DNA from: Clostridia bacterium
Lineage (GTDB): Bacteria > Bacillota > Clostridia > Oscillospirales > CAG-272
Assembly (NCBI GenBank): GCA_024404435.1
Contig: JAKSPW010000060.1
Coordinates: forward strand, 1-7,733
DNA: 7,733 nucleotides
Direction of reading: 5' to 3'
The notes under the pieces were generated by a model that was given only the letters and a program-made list of their open reading frames with translations, was not told the origin of the DNA and did not search any database. Shown piece after piece: positions 1 to 5,071 of this stretch (its first letter is position 1; every line of letters begins with the position of its first letter). Made by a program: the position numbers and the translations under genes.

Positions 1-631
1 GAAGCTCTTTTATATGCTGCCTCTCCGTTATGCCGTCGGCGGCGCAGGTGCGCGTCACGACGGGGAGAGAATTCGTCTTTGCAAACGAAGCAATCTCGTG
101 TTCTCTCGTATAGATCAGAGGTCTGATGACTCTCATTCCCGTGTTTTCGTATTCGGTCACCGGGAAAAAGCACCCCGCTCTGCCTGCCTGTAAGATGTTC
201 ATGATATACGTTTCGCAGACGTCATCCATGTGATGACCGAGTGCAAGAGCTCCGCAGCCGTCGGCAAGTGCCGCATCCGCGAGTGCTCCGCGGCGGAGCT
301 TTGAGCAGAGAGAGCAAGGATTCTCCTCCTGTCTCACGTCGAAAACGATCTTCGCGATCTCGGTTTTAATGATCTTATATTCAACGCCGAGCTTTTCGCA
401 GTATTTTGCTATCTCATCGAACGACGGACCGTTATCGGCTCCGTTGTCGACCGTATAGGCGACGAGAGAATAATCATAATCGTCGAATTTACTCATCGCG
501 GCGAGAGCGGAAAGGAGTGTCAGCGAGTCCTTACCGCCCGATACTCCGACGGCGATCCTGTCTCCGTTTTTTATCATTCCGTATTTCTCGACGGCCTGCC
601 TCGTTTTGCTCAGAATCTTCTGAATGTTCAT
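1..631 (-). CDS. ttcA: TtcA-family tRNA thiolation enzyme (PP-loop ATPase), C-terminus cut by window edge
   Basis: The first 210 residues are present; the C-terminus lies beyond the left edge. The family uses ATP to adenylate a tRNA base and replaces oxygen with sulfur, in TtcA at cytidine 32, in the cytoplasm. Seen in the sequence: the PP-loop SGGKDS at residues 31-36, a CSLC pair (C106, C109) followed by KLRRG, the LGHHMDDVCET block at 131-141, and a third cysteine C196 in the RTCAADG stretch. Three cysteines at these places match the iron-sulfur ligands known in TtcA. The ATG at 629-631 is chosen because an in-frame stop lies nine codons upstream and the N-terminus matches the family; only a weak GGGG precedes it. 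The gene is divergent from the amidase, 59 bases apart. The second cysteine region reads CAAD rather than the enterobacterial CxxC, as in Firmicute relatives, so the exact tRNA target is inferred. Confidence 0.85.
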   Translation of the reverse strand, partial: MNIQKILSKTRQAVEKYGMIKNGDRIAVGVSGGKDSLTLLSALAAMSKFDDYDYSLVAYTVDNGADNGPSFDEIAKYCEKLGVEYKIIKTEIAKIVFDVRQEENPCSLCSKLRRGALADAALADGCGALALGHHMDDVCETYIMNILQAGRAGCFFPVTEYENTGMRVIRPLIYTREHEIASFAKTNSLPVVTRTCAADGITERQHIKEL

Positions 632-690
632 GTCAAATACCCCGAAAGGTGCATATTATGTTATCGAAATCAGTGAGAAAGGTGAATCGT
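632..690. promoter_or_regulatory. Short divergent region between ttcA and amidase; weak -10 candidate
   Basis: These 59 bases must serve both divergent genes. On the plus strand TATTAT at 654-659 is a plausible -10 for the amidase, and a start near 666 would leave a short leader containing the AAAGGTG ribosome site at 678-684. No convincing -35 is found 16-18 bases upstream. On the minus strand the same bases read CATAAT, also without a good -35. Either the promoters are weak, lie inside the neighbouring coding region, or depend on another sigma factor. Confidence 0.25.
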
Positions 691-1254
691 ATGGCTGTAA
701 AAATATACATAGATCAGGGACACAATCCCGTAAATCCGAATGCGGGTGCGGAAGGAAACGGATACCGTGAGCAGGACATCGTTTATAAGATCGGAGTAAG
801 GCTCGCGGAGGTACTCGGAGCCGCAGGGCTCGAAACGAAGCTTTCAAGGCCGACCGCTTCGACTCAGCTCGGGACGTCGAACGCGACCTCCCTCTCCTCG
901 CGAGTCAACGAAGCGAACTCGTGGGGTGCCGACTTTTTTCTGAGTCTGCACACAAACGCGTCGTCTTCTCCGTCTGCAGCCGGCACGGAGGCATACGTCT
1001 ACTCAATACCGGGTGCGGCGCAGATACTTGCCGAGAACATCGTAGGAAAGCTTTCGAATCTCGTCGGTTTCAGAAACAGAGGAGTCTATGCCAGACCCAC
1101 ACTGTACGTTCTCAGAAAAACAAGGATGCCGGCGGTGCTCGTCGAACTCGGGTTCATAACCAACCCTTATGAAGCAACGCTCATGGCAAGTCAGCCGGAT
1201 CTGTTTGCCGCCGGTGTCGCAGACGGCGTGCTCTCGTATCTCGGGCTTTACTGA
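691..1254 (+). CDS. N-acetylmuramoyl-L-alanine amidase (Amidase_3 family), single catalytic domain
   Basis: A 187-residue zinc amidase predicted to cut the bond between N-acetylmuramic acid and L-alanine in peptidoglycan. The Amidase_3 fold spans almost the whole protein. Visible zinc ligands are H11 (IDQGHN), E27 (YREQD) and H87 (SLHTNAS), and the catalytic glutamate is E152 (VLVELGFITN). The start at 691 is chosen because AAAGGTG lies six bases upstream and the fold begins at once (MAVKIYIDQGH); the reading frame stays open back to 406, but that stretch is antisense to ttcA and has no homologous character. An ATG at 658 would add 11 residues. There is no signal peptide, membrane segment or wall-binding repeat, so the enzyme may act after lysis or export by another route, as the mother-cell amidase CwlC does in Bacillus; that is inference. 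Its end overlaps trmD convergently. Confidence 0.9.
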   Translation: MAVKIYIDQGHNPVNPNAGAEGNGYREQDIVYKIGVRLAEVLGAAGLETKLSRPTASTQLGTSNATSLSSRVNEANSWGADFFLSLHTNASSSPSAAGTEAYVYSIPGAAQILAENIVGKLSNLVGFRNRGVYARPTLYVLRKTRMPAVLVELGFITNPYEATLMASQPDLFAAGVADGVLSYLGLY

Positions 1255-1946
1255 TCGTCCTTCAGAAGATCGGGGCGGCGCTCTCTTGTCAGCTCGAGAG
1301 AGCGCTCGTGCCTCCATTTTTCTATGTTTTCGTGATGTCCGGAAATGAGCACGTCCGGGACGAGCATTCCGTTATAATCGTATGGGCGCGTGTACTGCGG
1401 ATACTCAAGAAGCCCGTCTGAAAAAGACTCTTTCTCAAAGCATTCGGGATCGGAAAGAACTCCGTCACACAGTCTTCCGACGCAGTCGGCGACGATGCAG
1501 GCGGGAAGCTCACCGCCGGTCAGGACGAAGTCGCCGATCGACAGTTCCATGTCGACCGCTTCCTCGATTATCCTCTCGTCAACGCCTTCGTAGTGTCCGC
1601 AGAGGATGATGATCCCTTCGAGCGAAGCAAGTTCTTTTGCGACTTTCTGATTAAAAAGCACTCCGCGGGGCGACATATAGACCGTTTTGACTTTGCTTTC
1701 GGAGGTATAGCCTCTCGATGCTATCACGGCGTCTCTTGTGCGGGCGATGGGAGGCGCCGCCATGAGCATGCCCATACCTCCTCCGTACGGTGTGTCGTCG
1801 ACACGTCTGTGCTTGTCCTCGGAATAATCCCTTATATTATGCGTTTTTATATCAATTTTTCCCGCACGGCGGGCCCTGCCGATGATGCTTTCCGACAGAA
1901 CGTAGTCGACGTATTCGGGAAAGAGCGTCATGATGTCGATATTCAT
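1248..1946 (-). CDS. trmD: tRNA (guanine-N1-)-methyltransferase TrmD
   Basis: TrmD methylates N1 of G37, next to the anticodon, using S-adenosylmethionine, and so prevents +1 frameshifting. The protein is 232 residues, slightly shorter than the usual 240-250. Family landmarks are in order: the N-terminal MTLFPEYVDYVL, DDTPYGGGMGM at 50-60, GHYEGVDERI at 117-126, the trefoil-knot cofactor site SIGDFVLTGGELPA at 136-149, and SFSDGLLEYPQYTRP from 174, where D177 corresponds to the known catalytic aspartate. The ATG overlaps the rimM stop as ATGA, so the two are translationally coupled. The stop lies seven bases inside the convergent amidase gene. No terminator is visible downstream on the minus strand, so transcripts may run antisense into the amidase. 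The usual downstream partner rplS is absent. Confidence 0.97.
   Translation of the reverse strand: MNIDIMTLFPEYVDYVLSESIIGRARRAGKIDIKTHNIRDYSEDKHRRVDDTPYGGGMGMLMAAPPIARTRDAVIASRGYTSESKVKTVYMSPRGVLFNQKVAKELASLEGIIILCGHYEGVDERIIEEAVDMELSIGDFVLTGGELPACIVADCVGRLCDGVLSDPECFEKESFSDGLLEYPQYTRPYDYNGMLVPDVLISGHHENIEKWRHERSLELTRERRPDLLKDDQ
1278..1305 (+). terminator. Possible weak terminator hairpin for the amidase transcript, inside the trmD 3' end
   Basis: GCGCTCTCT at 1278-1286 pairs perfectly with AGAGAGCGC at 1297-1305 across a 10-base loop, 23 bases after the amidase stop. A run of five T occurs only about ten bases after the stem, so this is not a canonical intrinsic terminator. The same bases encode the C-terminal arginine- and glutamate-rich tail of TrmD, which could produce such a repeat by chance. 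Confidence 0.3.
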
Positions 1947-2458
1947 TCTCTCATACCTTCGATAAGTGTAACGAATACACCGCTGCCGTCGCCTTCCGTG
2001 ACGACTTTTTTTATAAAGTCGGGAACGTACGGGATCATGAATTCCCCGCCGTTCACGTCGTCAACGACGTAGATATCCTGGATCCTTCCGGTGAGCACTT
2101 CCTTCACTTTTCCGATAAGTTCTCCGGTTTCGGCGTCTTTCACGTCGAGCCCGATGACGTCGGCGATGAAAAAGCCTCCGCTCGGGAGTCTGAAATCGGC
2201 TCTGTCGGCATACAGCTCACGGCCTTTGTAGGTGATCGCCTCCTCGAGAGACTCGATACCCTCGAGCTTGACGAGGACGGCTTCCTTCTGACGGGAAGCG
2301 TGCTCTACCTTATACGGAACGTACTCGTTCCCTTTTTTCATATAAAGCGTTTTAAGACGGCGAAGAACGTCGGGAGAATCCGTGAAATTCTCGAGCCTGA
2401 GGTTTCCCTTCACTCCGTGAGTACCGACAGCTCTCGCGCAAAGAAGATACTTTTCCAT
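1943..2458 (-). CDS. rimM: Ribosome maturation factor RimM (16S rRNA processing protein)
   Basis: RimM binds ribosomal protein S19 and helps the head of the 30S subunit mature. The 171 residues match the family length. The N-terminal RimM barrel covers about 1-88, with the signature GTHGVKG at 12-18 and a KLEGIESLEEAITYKGREL stretch that ends the domain. The PRC-barrel domain covers about 94-171, with FFIADVIGLDV, GKVKEVL and IPYVPDFIKKVV at 142-153. Start: GGAAGG at 2464-2469 on the minus strand lies five bases before the ATG. It is the first gene of a two-gene operon with trmD, overlapping it by four bases. In many Firmicutes rimM follows rpsP and a KH-domain gene; here it follows its own promoter directly, so control has been separated from the S16 gene. 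Confidence 0.96.
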   Translation of the reverse strand: MEKYLLCARAVGTHGVKGNLRLENFTDSPDVLRRLKTLYMKKGNEYVPYKVEHASRQKEAVLVKLEGIESLEEAITYKGRELYADRADFRLPSGGFFIADVIGLDVKDAETGELIGKVKEVLTGRIQDIYVVDDVNGGEFMIPYVPDFIKKVVTEGDGSGVFVTLIEGMRE

Positions 2459-2487
2459 TTTTACCTTCCGTTCGGTTATTTAATGAA

Positions 2488-2516
2488 ATTATAACACAGA
2501 AAGCCGTTATTTTCAA
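2488..2516 (-). promoter_or_regulatory. Sigma-A promoter of rimM-trmD
   Basis: On the minus strand TTGAAA (2511-2516) is followed after exactly 17 bases by TATAAT (2488-2493), one base off full consensus in the -35. Transcription would start near 2481, giving a leader of about 22 bases before the rimM ATG. An ATAAC / GTTAT inverted pair (2491-2495, 2506-2510) spans the -10 to -35 spacer and might be an operator, but five-base arms are weak evidence. Confidence 0.85.
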
Positions 2517-2543
2517 CCTGAATCCCGAAATAGTCTCGGGCGA

Positions 2544-2592
2544 TATGACAAATGAATAAATATAAGTCGAAAATTTATTTTTATTTGTCATA
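2544..2592. repeat. 49-base imperfect inverted repeat between the divergent promoters
   Basis: TATGACAAAT at 2544-2553 is the exact reverse complement of ATTTGTCATA at 2583-2592. Inside these arms AATAAAT (2555-2561) pairs with ATTTATT (2573-2579) after a small asymmetric bulge, leaving an 11-base centre. The element lies outside both predicted transcripts, just upstream of the serC -35 and about 28 bases upstream of the rimM -35. It could be a regulator site serving both operons, a DNA cruciform, or a relic of a small mobile element; the sequence alone does not decide. Confidence 0.6.
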
Positions 2593-2598
2593 CTTTCC

Positions 2599-2629
2599 TA
2601 TTGTAAAATTAAGAAGTTTATTGTAAAAT
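2599..2629 (+). repeat. 11-base direct repeat over the serC promoter
   Basis: TATTGTAAAAT occurs exactly at 2599-2609 and again at 2619-2629, a spacing of 20 bases or about two helical turns. The first copy covers the candidate -35 and the second contains the candidate -10. Tandem sites on one face of the helix would suit a dimeric regulator, but AT-rich promoter DNA can repeat by chance. Confidence 0.5.
2601..2629 (+). promoter_or_regulatory. Candidate sigma-A promoter of serC-serA
   Basis: TTGTAA (2601-2606) and TAAAAT (2624-2629) are separated by 17 bases. Transcription would begin near 2636, giving a leader of about 60 bases that carries two palindromes before the serC ribosome site. Each hexamer departs from consensus, so this promoter is weaker than the two others in the window and may be activated or otherwise regulated. 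Confidence 0.55.
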
Positions 2630-2653
2630 ATAAGACAATTGAACGAATACTCG

Positions 2654-2667
2654 TTTGATATATCAAA
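2654..2667. promoter_or_regulatory. Perfect 14-base palindrome in the serC leader, candidate operator
   Basis: TTTGATATATCAAA is a perfect palindrome lying about 20 bases after the predicted start of transcription and about 20 before the serC ribosome site. This is a typical roadblock or operator position for a dimeric repressor. In RNA it could also form a seven-pair hairpin with a UAUA loop, counting an outer C-G and a G-U pair. No specific regulator is recognised. Confidence 0.45.
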
Positions 2668-2668
2668 T

Positions 2669-2681
2669 GCTGCAGTGCAGC
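2669..2681. promoter_or_regulatory. GC-rich 13-base inverted repeat in the serC leader
   Basis: GCTGCA and TGCAGC are perfect reverse complements around a single G. It begins two bases after the 14-base palindrome and ends six bases before the GGAG ribosome site (2687-2690). The one-base centre makes an RNA hairpin with the full stem impossible, so if real it would more likely be a DNA site. Confidence 0.3.
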
Positions 2682-2696
2682 GGATCGGAGAACACT

Positions 2697-3782
2697 ATGA
2701 ACAGAGTGTACAATTTCTCAGCAGGACCTTCTATGCTTCCGATGCCCGTGCTTGAGAGCGCGGCGCGTGATCTCGTCTCGTACGGCGACTCAGGTATGTC
2801 CGTAATGGAAATGAGCCATCGATCTCCCTCGTTCGACGCGATCATCAAGGCAGCAGAGGCTTCCTTCAGAAAGCTCATGAACATCCCCGACAATTATAAG
2901 GTGCTTTTCCTTCAGGGCGGTGCTTCAACTCAGTTCGCAGCCGTTCCGCTCAACCTTATGAAGACCGGCAAGGCCGACTACATCCTCAGCGGTCAGTTCT
3001 CGACGAAGGCTTTTAAGGAAGCTCAGAAGTACGGCGACGTCGTCGCTGCCGCTTCCTCGAAGGACGACAACTTCTCACACGTTCCGAAGACGACGAGAGA
3101 ATCCTTCAGACCGGACGCCGATTACGTCCACATGTGCTTCAACAACACCATCTACGGTACGAAGTTCGACTACATCCCCGACACCGGCGACATCCCGCTC
3201 GTAGCAGATATGTCCTCCTGCATCATCTCGGAGCCCGTTGACGTCACGAAGTTCGGCGTTATCTACGCCGGCGCTCAGAAGAACATGGCTCCCGCAGGTC
3301 TTACCGTCGTCATCATCCGCGAGGACCTCATCGGCAACGCACGTCCCGAGACACCCGCAATGCTCGACTACAAGCTCATGGCAGAGGCTGATTCGATGTA
3401 CAACACGCCTCCGTGCTGGCCCATCTATATCGCAGGTCTCGTATACGACTGGATCCTCTCCATCGGCGGACTTGAAGAAATGAAGAAGATCAACGAGAAG
3501 AAAGCAAAGCTTCTCTACGATTACCTCGACAATCAGGATTACTATATCGCTCCCGTTGAAAAGTCATCCCGCTCCATGATGAACGTCACGTTCGTGACGG
3601 GCGTTGAAGAGCTTGACAAGAAGTTCCCGAAGGAAGCCGAAAAGGCAGGTCTCATGAACCTCAAGGGACACCGCTCCGTCGGCGGCATGAGAGCTTCCAT
3701 CTACAACGCAATGCCCTATGAAGGCGTTGAGAAGCTCGTTGAATTCATGAAAGAATTTGCTAAGAACAATCCGAAAGGTTAA
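2697..3782 (+). CDS. serC: Phosphoserine aminotransferase SerC
   Basis: SerC converts 3-phosphohydroxypyruvate and glutamate to O-phosphoserine and 2-oxoglutarate, the second step of serine synthesis, using pyridoxal phosphate in the cytoplasm. The 361 residues equal the family length. Landmarks: YNFSAGPSMLP at the N-terminus, SVMEMSHRSPSFD, LFLQGGASTQFAA, the cofactor-binding lysine K195 in GAQKNMAPAGLT, the MYNTPPCWPIY block and the C-terminal LKGHRSVGGMRASIYNAMP. The start at 2697 has GGAG (2687-2690) six bases upstream and gives the conserved N-terminus. The frame is open further upstream, including an ATG at 2667, but no ribosome site precedes it and the extra residues are atypical. serA follows after five bases, so they are one operon. 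Codons are strongly biased to C- and G-ending forms (AAG, GAC, TTC), more than in the surface-protein gene, suggesting high expression. Confidence 0.97.
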   Translation: MNRVYNFSAGPSMLPMPVLESAARDLVSYGDSGMSVMEMSHRSPSFDAIIKAAEASFRKLMNIPDNYKVLFLQGGASTQFAAVPLNLMKTGKADYILSGQFSTKAFKEAQKYGDVVAAASSKDDNFSHVPKTTRESFRPDADYVHMCFNNTIYGTKFDYIPDTGDIPLVADMSSCIISEPVDVTKFGVIYAGAQKNMAPAGLTVVIIREDLIGNARPETPAMLDYKLMAEADSMYNTPPCWPIYIAGLVYDWILSIGGLEEMKKINEKKAKLLYDYLDNQDYYIAPVEKSSRSMMNVTFVTGVEELDKKFPKEAEKAGLMNLKGHRSVGGMRASIYNAMPYEGVEKLVEFMKEFAKNNPKG

Positions 3783-3787
3783 TTATT

Positions 3788-4945
3788 ATGGCACAGATTA
3801 AACTTCTCAATAAGATAGCTTCCGTCGGACTAAATGTTTTCGACAAGAGCAAATATGAAATAAGCACGGAATTCGACGATCCCCAGGCGATCATGGTACG
3901 TTCCGCCGCAATGCACGACATGGAGTTCGGCAAGAATCTTCTCGCGATCGCAAGATGCGGAGCCGGTGTCAACAACATCCCCGTTGACGAATGCGCTAAG
4001 AAAGGCATCGTCGTATTCAACACTCCCGGTGCAAACGCGAACGGCGTCAAGGAGCTTGCAATAGCGGCTCTCCTGCTCGCTTCCCGCGACGTCATCGGCG
4101 GCGTCAAGTGGGCAGGCACACTCACCGAGGACGTTGCAAAATCCGTTGAAAAAGGCAAGTCTCAGTTCGCGGGCTGCGAGATCGGCGGCAAGACGCTCGG
4201 CGTCATCGGTCTCGGCGCGATCGGCGGACTCGTTGCTAACGCAGCCGAGGCTCTCGGCATGAAGGTCATCGGTTACGACCCGTACATCACGGTCGAGGGT
4301 GCATGGCATCTTTCGAGAGCCGTCGAAAAAGCTTCGAGCTACGACGAGATCTTCGAAAAGAGCGATTACATCACGCTCCACGTTCCCGCAACGAAGGAAA
4401 CTAAGAACATGATAAACGCAGGCTCCATCTCGATGATGAAAGAGGGCGTGCGCATCATCAACCTTGCAAGAGCGGACCTCGTCTGCGCTTCCGATCTTAA
4501 GGAAGCACTTGCCGACGGTCACGTCGCCTCCTACGTCACCGACTTCCCGACGGAAGAGACGATAAACACGCCCGGCATCGTCACCATCCCGCATCTCGGC
4601 GCATCCACGGGCGAGAGCGAGGACAACTGCGCTGTCATGGCGGCTCACGAGCTCATCGACTATATCGAAAACGGCAATATCAGAAACAGCGTGAACTTCC
4701 CCGCAGTTTCCCTTCCCGCTTCCGATTACCACAGAACGGTCATCCTGCACATGAACGTGCCGAACATGATCTCGACCGTCACGACGGAGTTCTCGTCGAG
4801 AGGCATCAACATCGAGAACATGGCAAACCGCTCCAAGGGCGACTACGCATGCACGATCATCGACTCCGCCGAGGAGATCGACGACGCGTCAGCCGAAAAG
4901 ATCCTCTCGGTCGACGGTATCATCCGACTCATCAAAATAAAATAA
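3788..4945 (+). CDS. serA: D-3-phosphoglycerate dehydrogenase SerA, short form with ACT domain
   Basis: SerA oxidises 3-phosphoglycerate to 3-phosphohydroxypyruvate with NAD, the committed step of serine synthesis; its product is the SerC substrate. The 385 residues carry a D-isomer-specific 2-hydroxyacid dehydrogenase fold (about 1-300) and a C-terminal ACT domain (about 316-385), without the extra intervening domain of the long forms. The NAD loop is GLGAIG at 141-146. Catalytic residues are R228 (NLARADL), E256 (FPTEE) and H269 (IPHLGAST). In the ACT domain H321, N323 and N341 sit where the serine ligands of the E. coli enzyme are, so feedback by serine is likely; the usual glycine after the proline is N326. 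GAAAGG at 3773-3778, inside the serC end, is the probable ribosome site. The order serC-serA and the terminator after it define a two-gene operon; the phosphatase gene is not here. Confidence 0.97.
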   Translation: MAQIKLLNKIASVGLNVFDKSKYEISTEFDDPQAIMVRSAAMHDMEFGKNLLAIARCGAGVNNIPVDECAKKGIVVFNTPGANANGVKELAIAALLLASRDVIGGVKWAGTLTEDVAKSVEKGKSQFAGCEIGGKTLGVIGLGAIGGLVANAAEALGMKVIGYDPYITVEGAWHLSRAVEKASSYDEIFEKSDYITLHVPATKETKNMINAGSISMMKEGVRIINLARADLVCASDLKEALADGHVASYVTDFPTEETINTPGIVTIPHLGASTGESEDNCAVMAAHELIDYIENGNIRNSVNFPAVSLPASDYHRTVILHMNVPNMISTVTTEFSSRGINIENMANRSKGDYACTIIDSAEEIDDASAEKILSVDGIIRLIKIK

Positions 4946-4957
4946 TTTCAACTCATC

Positions 4958-4987
4958 AGTGCGCTCTGAAAAGAGTGCACTTTTTTT
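4958..4987 (+). terminator. Intrinsic terminator of serC-serA
   Basis: AGTGCGCTCT (4958-4967) pairs with AGAGTGCACT (4972-4981) over ten pairs including one G-U, closed by a GAAA tetraloop and running into seven T (4981-4987). It begins 12 bases after the serA stop. It ends two bases before the -35 of the next gene, so it also insulates that gene. Confidence 0.95.
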
Positions 4988-4989
4988 AC

Positions 4990-5018
4990 TTGACATTTTT
5001 TAATCTTCAATTTATAAT
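4990..5018 (+). promoter_or_regulatory. Exact-consensus sigma-A promoter of the surface-protein gene
   Basis: TTGACA (4990-4995) and TATAAT (5013-5018) are both perfect and separated by the optimal 17 bases. Transcription should start near 5025, giving an AT-rich leader of about 47 bases with the AAGGAG ribosome site (5060-5065) six bases before the ATG. No operator-like palindrome overlaps it. Such a promoter predicts strong, constitutive transcription, as seen for many S-layer genes. Confidence 0.93.
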
Positions 5019-5071
5019 TGTACTATCAACCTATGAAACCAAAAAAAATTTGACCGAATAAGGAGAAAAAC

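Noticed and set aside
406..690. Upstream extension of the amidase reading frame (95 further residues)
   Set aside because: It is antisense to the conserved ttcA coding region, arginine- and serine-rich without domain character, and a ribosome site sits directly before the ATG at 691.
2524..2540. CCCGA / TCGGG hairpin between rimM and serC as a terminator
   Set aside because: The stem is only five pairs, no T-run follows on either strand, and no gene ends there.
2352..2591. 79-codon minus-strand frame overlapping the rimM start
   Set aside because: It crosses the rimM promoter and then reads rimM out of frame; its N-terminal half is AT-rich intergenic sequence.
2655..2696. Upstream extension of serC (TTG at 2655 or ATG at 2667)
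   Set aside because: No ribosome site precedes either start, while GGAG precedes 2697 and that start gives the family's usual length and N-terminus.
2599..2696. T-box or other known riboswitch in the serC leader
   Set aside because: The predicted leader is only about 60 bases and shows no T-box motif, terminator-antiterminator pair or recognisable aptamer core.
3830..4750. 306-codon open frame on the minus strand opposite serA
   Set aside because: It mirrors the codon bias of serA; its translation has no recognisable domain and the opposite strand encodes a fully conserved enzyme.
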